Below are positions 1 through 10,722 of a stretch of DNA of 64,000 nt, in pieces. This DNA comes from Apostichopus japonicus (taxonomy: Eukaryota; Echinodermata; Holothuroidea; Aspidochirotida; Stichopodidae). Location of the stretch: NCBI RefSeq assembly GCF_037975245.1, contig NC_092576.1, positions 262,501 through 326,500 on the forward strand, read 5' to 3'. Made by a program: the position numbers and the translations under genes. The notes below the pieces were generated by a model. That model was not told the DNA's origin and searched no databases. It saw nothing but the letters and a program-made list of their open reading frames with translations. Position 1 is the stretch's first letter. The number at the start of each line of letters is the position of its first letter.

Positions 1-75
1 GGAGGTCCGGGCTTGAATACCGGTGGAGGCTGGAATTTCTTTCACTGTTCTTGATTTTCCAACACACTACGATTA
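1..75 (+). repeat. tRNA-derived SINE, 5'-truncated by window edge
   Basis: The first bases contain a B-box-like stretch (GGCTTGAATACC) followed by GGTGGAGGCTG and a TTCACTGTTCT tail. The same order appears on the minus strand at 10545-10630, and a more diverged version lies at 22801-22910, so this looks like a member of a local SINE family. The A box is off the window. Confidence 0.55.
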
Positions 76-79
76 TATC

Positions 80-121
80 CATCCATCCGTCAACCCACCC
101 ATCCATCCATCCACCCACCAG
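80..121. repeat. (CATC)n-type simple repeat
   Basis: Imperfect CATC/CACC tetranucleotide repeats directly follow the SINE end. They probably grew from the SINE tail. The short open frame through them is not a gene. Confidence 0.75.
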
Positions 122-297
122 GGACCAAACATTGGATTGATAACCATTCTTAACCAAAATGTGTTGACAAATAATATTGCTCTTAAAATAAATGTCGACA
201 AACACGGCAGGTAAAGTTCAGGGATTTGACCCTGGTAAATTTATCGATGGTCAATCCATGCGTTGCTTCTAAAGTCATATTTACAACGGTATTAAAG

Positions 298-580
298 AGT
301 TTTACTTTATGTTGACCTCAAATAACCTTTGAACTCTATCAAGTTCAGTAGAGTTATTCTCTTTTCTACAGAATTATAATATGAAGTTCAACGACGTTGT
401 CCTTGAGTTATCCCCTTTACCAGGTTTTCGGTCTGTGACATCTGCTGACCTCAAGTGACCTTTAATCTCTACAAATTTCATTAGGGTTATTGAACTTATT
501 AGGAAAAACCCGCCCAATTGCTATCAAGTTCAGCAATGATGTAGTTTTGGTTATCATATTTACAAACAGTGTCACATGAG
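298..580. repeat. Dispersed GACCTTTGACC repeat, copy 1
   Basis: It contains GTTGACCTCAAATAACCTTTGAACTCTA, a TATGAAGTTCA block, a GTTATC..TTTACCAGG block and a second CTCAAGTGACCTTTAATC. The same blocks in the same order recur at 34360-34720, 35640-36180, 38860-39350, 39460-39860 and 42240-42775, which defines a dispersed family with internally iterated units. No coding capacity is visible. Confidence 0.65.
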
Positions 581-1757
581 TAAACACAGGCGCCTTCACG
601 ACCGTATAGACTTCGTATGTCTCCGGCAAAGAACAAGGAAAAACACAAAACATCTAGGGCTGGTATAAATGTTTTCATAAATATCTCAAGTTATGAACAA
701 AGTGTCGTCAAATGATTTCATATAATTTATTTTGTTTCTCTATAACAATAAACACATATCATTGGTGAAGTTGTATATAAGGTATAAGTGTGAAAAGACG
801 TGTTATAAGAAACATAAGACATGTGTATACATTTAACATCATAAATGAACATAATAAAGTGAGATGGTAAATGGCGAACACTGAAAGCTGCCAGGATAAT
901 TTCACAATATTTACAATCCCTTGATATCTTTCGTTTTTTTTTTATTGGCTCTGATATAGCATCATGTGACCATTCATTAACATAACCAAATCCCTACAAA
1001 CACATCATTTTGGAGGGATTAGAGACAGTCGGTTATTACTAAGCAACGTGTTGCACTATGTCACTTTCACGGACATTCACGAAGCATACCATGTACGCTA
1101 TTCCTTATAGTACTGATAGTTAATGCACTTTCCAATGATCTAATATTGACATAATACTTCCAGTGGATATTCCATGCTTTGAATTTTCAATGTTCAGCAA
1201 ATTTGGATATTTTTGATATGCAGAATCCCTCTCCAGACCACCTTTCATTCTTATAGAACGAATAAATTTGCCTCAGTATTGTCAAGGTGGTCTATGAGTG
1301 AATATTTTTAAAGTTACATGTATTTGCTAAAGCCCACAATTTTTCTAAATTTATATGAGATGATTGGGCCAAGCAATTATGGTTAGCATGTGCAGTCTAG
1401 GCCTCTATTATTCCTGATGATGAGCTGTAGCAACATCGTTGACTTTGTCTATCTGCGTTGAGCCTAGTTGAACAACCCAATCCAAATCAGCACATCCTCT
1501 AAGAAAAGTACAGTACAAAAATTGAATGCTTCAGCAGTTCAAGCATTAATCTAGAACTTTGGAGATTTTGTTAAAGGCCTTACGACTCGGTCCGAATAAC
1601 ATTACAACTGTACCACTAATTCTGACATCAATCAATCATCATACGCGTGGTATAAAAAGTAGCTACAGACCTTGACTAAACTTGTAAATAAAGAACCGAG
1701 ATACAAGAATAAAGTGACAATCTTCCCAAGTGATCTGATCTTTACATCTTTACAATA
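581..1757. other. No gene recognised; AT-rich sequence
   Basis: No open frame with recognisable similarity, no splice-bounded exon and no clear repeat was found between the dispersed repeat and the terminal inverted repeat starting at 1758. Confidence 0.6.
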
Positions 1758-1772
1758 CTCTCTTAAATTTAT

Positions 1773-1975
1773 AGACTGAAATTTCAGTCTAATAGACTGA
1801 AATTTCAGTCTAAGAGCGGACGAACTGAGGGACCAGTTCCTTCAGACTGAAATTCAGTCTAAGGAAGGACTGAAAATTTTCAGTCTGTAAAACGACTGAT
1901 TTTTAGTCTAGCTAGACTTAATGATTTCAGTGTAACAGGACTGGAATTAACCCTTTCTTAGACTGAAATTAAGCC
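1773..1975. repeat. Left subterminal palindrome array
   Basis: The perfect 18-bp palindrome AGACTGAAATTTCAGTCT occurs at 1773-1790 and 1794-1811, followed by several partial copies (TTCAGACTGAAATTCAGTCT, ATTTTCAGTCT, TTTTTAGTCTAG, TTAGACTGAAATTA). A matching array lies at the other end. Repeated palindromes inside terminal repeats usually bind a transposase; that role is inferred. Confidence 0.7.
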
Positions 1976-2647
1976 AAATTAGATTAGAATCCAGCCTATA
2001 AGGTTTAAATTATTTTATTCAATTAGACTTTAAAAAAAAGTAGCTAGACAGAATATCGTCATTTTATACTTTTAATTCAGGGATTAATAGTCCAATATGC
2101 CAGTCAAAAAACTGCCCAAAGGCACTAAATTGGGACGATTACAGTCGCCCTCCAGGCAGGTTAAAGGAAATTTCCCCGTAAAATTGTAAAAATTCCTAAA
2201 TGGAGTATAATTTTAGAAACAACTGGTTAAAAAAGCAGGTTGATAGTTACAAATTTTTAACTTAGAATTTGCTTTACAATATACAATAAAACAATAATTC
2301 ATGGGAACATTCCACTAACTATGGAAATAAGAAAACAAAAACCTGTTAAAAGTTTAAAAACTGTATTAAAACTGTCTTTATTTATTTTCTTGGATACATT
2401 TAAGAAATATAAACAAAAAATAGTACAAAAGCTAAATTTGTTTGCTTGGGTTTTATTTATGATATCTTAGGTCTAAATAATGGTTATTTACCTAAACTAC
2501 AAAAATAAATTAAATGTAAAGTTTTAGTTATGAAATATTCCAAAAATTAAAGTTGCTATTCCGGTGCCGACGATTTGACATGCAAACTCTATAAATGTGG
2601 TCAAGTTTACCAGAAATTTCTAATTTGACCATAACTAATTTATTTTG

Positions 2648-3530
2648 TGTCCTAAAAATTTAAGGATTGAAACATTTATTTTTATAGTTTTATTTAGTTT
2701 TAATTTAGTTTTTATTTAGATTCATACCGTAAAAGTGAAACCCATGTGCAGCAGTTGCTGCAAATATAATAATAACCAGAACCAATTATGACAGGGCAAG
2801 TTCGTTTATCATACAGATATCGATATAAAGAATATTAAAATGTAAAACTAAAATTGTACTTCAAGAAAAAATAATGGCAAAGGCCACTTGGAAAGTGACC
2901 AACAATGAACGGATGCTGGCATAGGCCACTTGGAAAGTGACCGACAATGGACGGATACTGGCAAAGGCCATTTGGAAAGTGACCGACAATGGACGGATAC
3001 TGGCATAGGCCAATTGGAAAGTGACCGACACTGGACGAATACTGGAAAAGGCCACTTGGAAAGTGACCGACAATGAACGGATTACAATTGACGGATAACA
3101 GATTACACTCAACTTATGTACAGAGAAGGCAAGTTCCTAAATAAAAAATAATGTATATTAACAACTGGAATATTTTTATATAGTGTCCTAGAAATCTAAG
3201 GCTTGAAACATTAATTGTTATGTTTTAATTTAAATTCATACTTTTAAGTGAAACCCATGTGCAGCAGTTGTAGCAAATATAATAATCACCCGAACCAATT
3301 ATGACAGGGCAAGTTCTTTATTATACAGATATTGGTATAACGAAATTTAAAATATTAAACTAAATTGTACTTAAAGAAAAAATAATGGCAAAGGCCACTT
3401 GGAAAGTGACCAACAATGAACGGATGCTGGCATAGGCGACTTGGAAAGTGACCGACAATGGACGGATACTGGCAAAGGCCACTTGGAAAGTGACCGACAA
3501 TGGACAAATACTGGAAAAGGCCATTTGGCC
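2648..3530. repeat. Direct duplication of a block carrying a 42-bp minisatellite
   Basis: Sequence from about 2648 to 3095 is repeated, diverged, from about 3182 to 3530; for example GTGAAACCCATGTGCAGCAG and AATTATGACAGGGCAAGTTC each occur twice about 513 bp apart. Each copy ends in 42-bp units of the form AGGCCACTTGGAAAGTGACC + GACAATGGACGGATACTGGC + two bases: nearly five units at 2881-3091 and about three at 3397-3525. Because 42 is a multiple of three, both strands stay open through the array; the repeating open frames are artefacts. Confidence 0.8.
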
Positions 3531-3865
3531 AAGCCCTTCTTCCAAGCTCCAGCCTCTTGTCACCCCAACATTTTTTTATACTCCCAACCTCTCCACCTAC
3601 CCTTCAGGGTTTTCATTTCTGCTGCTTATTCCCAACCCCATCTCTTACCAGCCCACACCATTCTGACACTCGTTTCTCATAATTGAACCATTTTTGGAAA
3701 CTGACTGACCCGACAATGGATGGATTACAATTCAGCATTGTACCAAACTAAGTTATAATACCGATAGTAGTGGTGTTTAAATAAACAAAACAATTGTTTA
3801 CATGACACAACATCAAAATGAAAATACAGCATACAAATAAACACTTGCAACACCACTCTAAAAAG

Positions 3866-4183
3866 CTACTTAGGAGAAATTAATTTAATGTTAGATGCCA
3901 AGCTACGCAATGGTGCCTTTACTGATGTAGCAGGAATCACTCCATATAAAAAGGCAGCTAAGAATTCACAGAATTGATGAAGTGCCAAAGCATAATGCAC
4001 ATTAAATGTGTAATGTGCTTTAAATAATCTATCCACTTGTTACTTGTTCCTGCAGGAATTGGAATTCTATCCGCCAAAAATAAAGAACTGTGACGGATTT
4101 TGGGCAGGTCCGAGTGAAAGTATGTACAGTTGTACATACTTTCCATCTATTCCGGCAGCGGTAGCATCAATGCTGGTGTCAAG
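3866..4183 (-). pseudogene. Last exon of the transposon-borne gene, frameshifted
   Basis: It follows a good acceptor (TTTCTTTCTAG). Coding similarity moves through three frames: LYILSLGPAQNPSQFFIF, then LADRIPIPAGTSN, then a C-terminal stretch LFKAHYTFNVHYALALHQF ending SISPK-like before TAG at 3868-3866. A short AACAAGT duplication sits near one shift. The C-terminal HYTFNVHY pattern is what suggests a SAMD3-like relation. At least two frameshifts make this copy non-functional. Confidence 0.5.
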
Positions 4184-5003
4184 CTAGAAAGAAATGACAA
4201 AAAAATACGTATATTTTACTCCATACTATTAAATTAACATCTGAACATTAGGCAAACTGCCAATCTAAATATTCCATGAGACTTCCAGTTTATTCATACG
4301 AGAATAAAATTTTACATAAACTAAACTTCTTACATGATCTCCCTAGAATGTCACTAAAAATTCACAAACCTTTGACAGACAACTTTACAAAATTTGGTTA
4401 TTACAAACCCTGGACAGACTGGCAGAGTGTACCTTCAGTATCAATAATTGTACATCTCAGACACCTGAAGGGTTCATAAGTCAACCGTTTTTCCATCTCT
4501 ATCTTTGTTATTCCTTACTAAAAATGGCATATATATTGGTTGGCTTTACATTTAAAAATATTATGTCACTTTAATACAATTGTGACCACAATGGGCATTC
4601 TCCCCCAAACACCCCTATTAAATTCCCTTTTTGCCGGTTTTCCGCCTTGCTCCACAGTCTTGTCAGTATCGCTGCCAATCAGACAGTGCTGAATAAATTA
4701 TTCCTGCTTTACATTGCCATAATAAGTGTTTTTTCCTACTCTATACAAGTCACTTCCATTGAGCCATGATGATTATAGAGCCAGTGCCTATACCATTCAG
4801 TAGCGCCAATGGAAAAGAGCCATAAGACCCAGTGGATATGATGCTAACCTTAATATACACCAGACAAACTTTTTTCCACATAACAAGCCAATTTTTGTTT
4901 AGCCAAGCAAATTTTGTAAAACCAAAACTTTTCCACTAAACGCAGGGGTGTTTATATAGCATTGAGCAAGGGAATAAACAGTATATTGTCATAAAATACT
5001 CAC

Positions 5004-5082
5004 AGGTTTGTTCTGAAGGAAGTACAACAGTGCCAATGCTCTGCTAGTGGACTGCTGCTTCTGCTTTAACATAGTCACTGAC
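5004..5082 (-). CDS. Candidate internal exon, transposon-borne gene
   Basis: The segment has the acceptor ATACTGCACAG and donor CCT|GTGAGT. One frame is open for 26 codons (SVTMLKQKQQ..RALALLYFLQNKP) and ends in phase 0, which matches the start of the exon at 4183. Its entry phase does not match the exit of the 5715 exon, so one more exon would be needed, or the gene is broken here. Confidence 0.35.
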
Positions 5083-5714
5083 CTGTGCAGTATATATATA
5101 AATGTATATAAAGCACACATATCCTCTGAAAAGAAAATTGAGTTTGAAGTTTTAAACATAACCTCCAAGGCATAGTATGTGGCTAATTAAATGCAATAAA
5201 TCATAGAACAAGTAAATGTGAACAAATGGCACATTCCATAAATAACCTTTTTGAATATAATCCAGATAAGTTATACATCCAAATAAATAATTCTGTATTT
5301 TCACAAACTATAAAGTTATTGATATATTGATTTTTTAAAGTTATGGTTCATTGAATTTTGGATGACACTCTGCTCAAATTAAATTGTGTCATATTTCTAA
5401 TCGTAAACAGGAAAAAATGTTTATAGTACTTTAAGTGCTTGATTTCAAAGAATATTCACAGAAAATTTAACTATGATGTTTATTATTGCCTACATGGTAA
5501 TAAGAAAAAATAAGAACAATTAAGTTTTCGGTCTTAATTTTAAACCTTTATCTATCAAGCGGCCACAATTTGCCCAAATTGAGAAAAAGAATAAAATTTA
5601 GAACTTTCCAGCCTCTTACCAAGGGGTAATGCCCAAAACGTTATTGATTGGTTAGCTAGAAAAAGGCATACCAAGAAAATTTTGAAATATGATAGCTATA
5701 CTAATTTAACTTAC

Positions 5715-5865
5715 TACTATCAGTTTCCTCAAAAGCATCAATCATATTTGCGATAGCTGGTGAGGTTTTCTTTCTCACTTCTATGATGCGTTCTCTATAT
5801 CCATCCCACTTTGTGATGAAGTTATCCCTGGATTCGGCAAACATTAATCGAAACTCCTCATTTAT
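5715..5865 (-). CDS. Internal exon, transposon-borne gene of unknown function
   Basis: It is bounded by TTTCTTTCAG and GTAAGTT and encodes 50 codons plus one base without a stop. The peptide is hydrophilic and helical-looking: INEEFRLMFAES, then ITKWDGYRERIIEV, then MIDAFEETDS. I do not recognise a catalytic domain. From memory the overall pattern (short SAM-like start, helical middle, C-terminal module) is reminiscent of the SAMD3-like proteins that are abundant and repeat-associated in animal genomes; this is a weak family guess. Confidence 0.5.
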
Positions 5866-5944
5866 CTGAAAGAAATGTAAACATTTTATTACTGCAAATC
5901 AGAATGCTAGGAGATTTTTCTAGTATCACAATTATGAAACTTAC

Positions 5945-5984
5945 TACATCAGATCTGAATTTTGCTTCTTCAGTTATCTTTTGA
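5945..5984 (-). CDS. 40-bp internal exon, transposon-borne gene
   Basis: The acceptor CTTCTTTTCAG and donor GTAAGTTTC flank 40 bp encoding QKITEEAKFRSDV, ending in phase 0. The exon at 5715-5865 begins in phase 0, so the two join cleanly. Confidence 0.5.
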
Positions 5985-6014
5985 CTGAAAAGAAGGTTAT
6001 GATTATTAGAAATG

Positions 6015-6225
6015 CTTGATATAGCGCATTATACGTAAACCGGTCTCAATGCCCTTTACAATGGAAAAATGCGAAGCTAGCCTACAGATAACATATTTAA
6101 CTGGCTGCAAAGCACATCTACCTGCAATGAAGCTACTGAAAAATCGCTGGCACAGGATTCAAACCTGCGACCTTCAGCATCTCAGTCTGGTGCTCTACCA
6201 ACTGAGCTAACCCGTAAATGGTCCA
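6015..6225 (-). repeat. tRNA-derived SINE with L2-like tail
   Basis: On the minus strand the head reads TTAGCTCAGTTGGTAGAGCA (A box), then CAGGTTTGAATCCTG (B box). It lacks a proper paired anticodon stem and acceptor stem, so it is not a tRNA gene. The 3' tail TAATGCGCTATATCAAG matches the 3' terminus of the L2-like LINE at 63.2 kb (TTTGCGCTATATAAGG), as expected if that LINE class moves it. It is inserted inside the 5.7-kb TIR element. Confidence 0.75.
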
Positions 6226-6982
6226 GCGGCCTGTCATGGACGATTTGATTACCCACGCCCCACTGGCTTGAATTAGCCAATAATGTCCAACACTCCTATT
6301 TTAGATGGGTATGGAAATGTGTTATTATTTTTGTTTGCTACTAATAGATGTGTTAGGCATTTATCTGAAACATATTCAAAGAAAAAGAAAGCATTTTCAG
6401 TACTTTTCTTTTAAATTACAATTAAAGAAGTGAAAAATCTAGTATTTCTCCATTGAATGTAATGATAAGTGACCCCACGAAGTGACCAAGTAGAAACCAT
6501 ACTGAGCCCTATAGCACCAGTGCCTAACGGCCGGGTAAATAGCCAATGCCTTTTCACTTAGGCTAAGTAAACTTGTATGCGCAGCCTGCAGGGTAGGAAT
6601 CAATTTTCTTCAAAAAAAAAAAAAAAAATCATTTATTAAGGACTAACGTTAGGGGCCTAACGTTAGGCTAAGCCTTTTTTTTTCGTTTTAACCGGTACCT
6701 ATTAATTTCAGTTGGCACACTCTGAATAGGCTTGCCTAATTGAGTAATAATTAGTAAAATATCACTAGGCCTAGGCCAACACTAAATTACTCGTAACCAG
6801 TGACACAATAGACGTACATGTACGACAGTCTGACAGTACAGTGTATACCGGGCCATAGTATAACTATACTAGGCTATAGCCAACTGTACTACTACTACTG
6901 TACTAGGCATAGCATTGTTCATGTTAAAGCTATGACTGCGTATGAGTATGAATCGATTAAAAACGGCCTTTTTTAATATTAC

Positions 6983-7052
6983 CTTCGAGCAATGATATTA
7001 CTTCTTCTGCATATCCTTTACCTGCCAAACACGTTCTCAATGTTTCTGCCAT
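6983..7052 (-). CDS. First coding exon of a spliced gene inside the 1.76-7.45 kb element
   Basis: An ATG opens 23 codons (MAETLRTCLAGKG..EEVISLLE) and runs into the donor G|GTAATA, leaving phase 1. The last residues could be the start of a SAM-like helix, but this is too short to assign. It is the most upstream of five splice-bounded segments on the minus strand in this element. The next exon found (5945-5984) does not match in phase, so at least one exon between them is missing or destroyed; a SINE sits in that gap. Confidence 0.4.
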
Positions 7053-7239
7053 TCTTATACCCTCGTGGAAAGCTTAAAAAGGTTAGTTTTTACACATAAA
7101 ACGAAGCGTAAATTCTCTCGGTATTCACGGTAAGTTCAGCTAAGATGGCGAGTCGATTCAACGTTCGTACGTACCTACGTACGCGGCCGGGCATATGTAG
7201 ATTAGAATACGTCATTAATTTGGACAGACCGGATTGGTT

Positions 7240-7432
7240 TAACTGTTCAGTCTTCGCATGGACTGAAATTAAAATGAGCACGTGACAAAATACAATGATT
7301 TGATTGGGTATTGCATTCAGTCTATTGTAGGCTGAATTTCGTTCGGAAACAATTCCAGTCTTAGCGTCTGGAAATCGGTCTTATGGACTGAAATAAATTT
7401 CAGTCGAACCTTAGACTGAATTTTTCAGTCTA
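7240..7432. repeat. Right subterminal palindrome array
   Basis: It mirrors the left array: GGACTGAAATTA, CATTCAGTCTA, GGACTGAAATAAATTTCAGTC and TTAGACTGAATTTTTCAGTC. Copies here are less regular than at the left end. Confidence 0.65.
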
Positions 7433-7446
7433 CAAATTTAAGAGAG

Positions 7447-9454
7447 TATGAAATGGCCTCGGCTATCAGCCTAAAAGTACGGACGATGTGTAGTAACACT
7501 AAGGCATATGGCAAGATTTTACTCTTTAAATTATTGTTTATTGACATACAGGCATCTAACCTATCTTACACCATAGGCATGCAAAGCAAACCAGTAACGA
7601 GCAAAGAGCAAATTATTACTTAAATTCATCAACGATGTTTTATAGTAACGTTCAGCCGCTATTGGCCAATAACAGGCAGACTAAAGCAACATACATAATA
7701 CCCTAGAAAATTACCACGATACGCTTCAATATCCTTCCCTATCCCTCATTTTGAAAGTATGTAGTGTTACTTTTAATTATATTAGAAGGAAAATATTGAA
7801 ATTGATTTAATCAATTACTTTTAAGTGTCAATAAACTTGCGATAATGAATACAGTGGAATTTTGATCATCGTGTTGTACTTTAAATCAATTAAGATTTAA
7901 ACTTACTGACAACTTGCGATTGGTTGAGTCTTGTGCAAAGACAACGTAGGACTTGTGACCACACACTGATGTGCTCATGTATATGGATTGTTCTAAGAAC
8001 TGCATAATGAACGCCCTAACCACGACTGGTTTAAGCTGTTACAGCGATTAGCTGATTTGTCTGGTGTTAATACAAGAGTTTCTATAAGGAAATTATCGAT
8101 TCGGCCGACCGCACACTATCAATCTGAACGGGACTCGCAACCGTCGTGACCTGGTATATAATGGATAGTCGGTCAGTACAATCGTGTGGTGAAGACTACG
8201 ATCAATTGCCCCCAAAACATACTGGTTTGGGATTTACGTGACACTTGTCCCCGAATTAACATATGCGCTCTCATATCTACATAAATTGACAATTGTTAGC
8301 ACTGTGCCCCACTTCTGTGACACATCCTACTTACTCCTCCTTCAGGATCTACCCAAAAAGGCGACAAAAACCATAAGTACGAAAGAGTGGGTGGATTAAA
8401 GTGAAGAAAAACAAACAGTTGAATCCCCGCGGTCGAGCGAGATCCTCACCAGTTGAGCACGGAGAGATGGATGAGAGTGTTAGGTGAAACGATATCTAAC
8501 TATCGTTTGACATGAGATGACAGTTGCAGATCTCTCAAATAACATATACATGCAAACGAACTACTCGCTTTAGAATACTCGGTTCAAAGTTTCAGTCGGT
8601 ATCGTATATTCCACTGTATTTCGTATCTCCTTAATATGGAGGTGGGGCGTGGGGGAGAATGGTTAGTTTCGTGGCTTGTATACCCCAAACCAGAAAGTTT
8701 TGTTCAATTTACTTTGCCCCTCTCTTACCTGTTTCCGACTCTCCGTCGGAGTAGCACTTCTGCGGTGGTGAGCGGTACAACCGACGGGAGCTACCCTAAG
8801 GAACTCTCAACAACGTGCGAGGCCGCCTTTAATATGTCTTCCAGTGGAACAAATGGGGCCAGTGCTTTAGAAGAGACTGGACCTCTGAGATCGTGTGCTC
8901 GAAATATGAGACATGGGGGAGAATCAACTGTACCAGACACCTGGAGATAATGTCCTAGGACACTGATGAGTATGAGGTGTCCGGGAGGATGAAAAGTTTG
9001 GTCGATGTGGTAAAGGCTTTGCCCTCTCGAGCTATCACGAGAGGGCTTAGACCGGCCATCACAAGTTGTCTCTAGCTCTAATGCATAACAAATGAGCGAT
9101 TCTTGGTAAGGCTTGGTTCTTAGGAAAATCGGCGCATTATACGACCCCTATGCGTATCGAATCGTATGTGGTCTTCCGACAGGGAGAGAGAGTGGAGACA
9201 ACCCTCATTGCAACGTCAAGGTTACGTAATAGCAGCTGGCCATGCCGTGTAGGATTGCGACGATAACTTTTTTGACCCCATTGTGGGATAATCGTCGAAA
9301 CTTTGTAAACAGCAGAGATCGCGCAGCGATACAGCGTGATTGTTGATGGAATAGGTGCATGACAAAATATGTCAGATCATTGGTATACGTTGAACGCTGA
9401 ATAATCTGACGAACCGAGCACTACTCGTAGAATCTTTAGAGTCTGGCAGTTAGT
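7447..9454. other. No gene recognised
   Basis: Unassigned sequence between two mobile elements. The open frame at 8636-8950 has no recognisable domain or splice support. A 9-bp perfect hairpin lies at 9021-9046. Confidence 0.5.
9021..9046. other. Perfect 9-bp hairpin
   Basis: GCCCTCTCG at 9021-9029 pairs with CGAGAGGGC at 9038-9046 across an 8-base loop. No known RNA family is recognised; chance or a decayed palindrome are both possible. Confidence 0.5.
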
Positions 9455-9977
9455 CAAGGGCGGCGGAAGCACTTTTAATCTGGGGGGGCACCGACATCAA
9501 AGGGCACTTTGCAGAAATTCGATTGGACTGATGCAGCCTTATATTTAGTACCCTTTATAACTCTTATTATATTATCTTATTTGCGTATACACATCACTCC
9601 ATCAACGCCCCCTCCCCCCCTGAAGGAAAATATGCATACTGCACTGCAATATCCAATGTGCAAATTGGGAAACAAGGAACAAGTTTTCTTTTGAGACAAA
9701 ATGAGGTGAAATCATGCTAGTTGTTAATAAAGTTGTATGCACGACTATCTGAGCGGAGCGCCACCATCGGTTGGCGCGGAGCGTACAAGAAAATTTTTGG
9801 TTTTACAAACCCCTCAGATGGCTGGAAACGGCCCTTCCCGAGTGTTCATTCTGGTTCCCTGGCCTCTTGCTAAGTGGAGACACCTCAATTTTTATGTAGA
9901 AAAAGGGCACATTTTTAACCTGAGGAAAAGTGGGGGGGGCACGTGCCCCCTGTGCCCCCCCGGTTCCGCCGCCCTTG
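9455..9977. mobile_element. hAT-type MITE, 523 bp
   Basis: Ends are CAAGGGCGGCGGAA in inverted orientation, and the flanks carry a perfect 8-bp target duplication CAGTTAGT (9447-9454 and 9978-9985), the usual hAT length. No transposase is present. Near 9741-9800 it contains, in reverse orientation, the GTACGC-GCGCCAAC-GGTGGCGCT module shared with four other elements in this window. Confidence 0.9.
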
Positions 9978-10540
9978 CAGTTAGTACTATTGCGCCATAT
10001 CTTTGTTCTAGGAAGCCTTGATGAGGGCCATTCAGTCAGGTCGATCGATCGTGATATAAGACTTTTCACTTGGTATGTGAAAAGAAGCGGCGAATCCGGG
10101 ACACTCACTGGAATATCATTACGTGGACTCATCAGCAGAAGGAACCAGGGATTCCGGTGAGATTTTTTCAGAAGAAGTCTGGAGGAATTGGGTTTCAGCA
10201 GAACTCTGTGGATCAGGCATGAAAAGCGAACTCTTAGATCTCCTCCGATATAATGGCTAAAGCGTCCGTTGCTCACGCTTGTGGGCAATACGTTCTCGAG
10301 CCGAATATCGAAATTTTGGCATTGCCGGCTGATGCATAGAGATGAGATCGATGTGCGGAGAGCCAAGCAGGTTTAACAGTTTCGCACAAGTAAATGGCGA
10401 CAGGTTCCACTCGGGCTGGGCATCTGTGATTCGGTTGTCCGTCCCCGCATTGTGGTATACTCTGGTGATCTTACAAAACTACATCCGGTTGTATCATTTC
10501 ATTGTGCTACTTTTTGTCTCTAGAATGTAGCAACAACAAT
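9978..10540. other. No gene recognised
   Basis: Moderately GC-balanced sequence with overlapping open frames on both strands (187 codons minus, 76 and 62 plus). Several of these start inside the MITE. None shows a recognisable domain or splice support. Confidence 0.5.
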
Positions 10541-10544
10541 GCGG

Positions 10545-10630
10545 TTAGAACAGTGAAAAATCTTTCAGCCTCCACCGGGATTCGAACCACGGGCCTCCCG
10601 CTCTGCACGCGGAAACCCTAACCACTAGGC
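10545..10630 (-). repeat. tRNA-derived SINE next to (TA)n
   Basis: Minus strand: TAGCCTAGTGGTTAGGG (A box), then GTGGTTCGAATCCC (B box), then GGTGGAGGCTGAAAG and TTTTTCACTGTTCT. The downstream part matches the copy at the window start. The anticodon arm is not paired properly, so this is a SINE head and not a tRNA gene. Confidence 0.65.
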
Positions 10631-10657
10631 TATATATATATAATATATATATATAAA

Positions 10658-10719
<62 letters not shown>
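10631..10719. repeat. (TA)n microsatellite
   Basis: Nearly uninterrupted TA dinucleotides, about 89 bp, abutting the SINE head. Confidence 0.95.

Positions 10720-10722
<3 letters not shown>

Larger units (their letters stand above)
1758..7446. mobile_element. 5.7-kb terminal-inverted-repeat DNA element flanked by TA
   Basis: The left end CTCTCTTAAATTTATAGAC is matched in inverted orientation at the right end (reverse complement CTCTCTTAAATTTGTAGAC), and both ends abut TA, so a TA target duplication is likely. Just inside each end are many AGACTGAAA/TTTCAGTCT palindromes. The interior holds a 42-bp minisatellite duplicated with its flanks, a tRNA-derived SINE and at least five minus-strand exons. 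TA target sites fit Tc1/mariner-like or related elements. No DDE transposase is recognisable, so the superfamily is open. It could also be a non-autonomous element that captured a gene. Confidence 0.7.

Noticed and set aside
2861-3563. Repetitive VTFQVAFASIRPLS open frames, possible repeat protein
   Set aside because: Product of a 42-bp minisatellite whose length is a multiple of three, with no start, leader or flanking exon.
6146-6222. tRNA gene on the minus strand
   Set aside because: A and B boxes are present but acceptor and anticodon stems do not pair, and the sequence continues into a SINE body and LINE-like tail.
8636-8950. 104-codon plus open frame
   Set aside because: No domain, no splice support and no related sequence in the window.
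9803-10366. 187-codon minus open frame, the longest on that strand
   Set aside because: It runs across the right end of a hAT MITE with an 8-bp target duplication, so most of it is transposon sequence; the remainder shows no domain.
10551-10632. tRNA gene on the minus strand
   Set aside because: Same reasoning; two related copies elsewhere show it is a SINE head.
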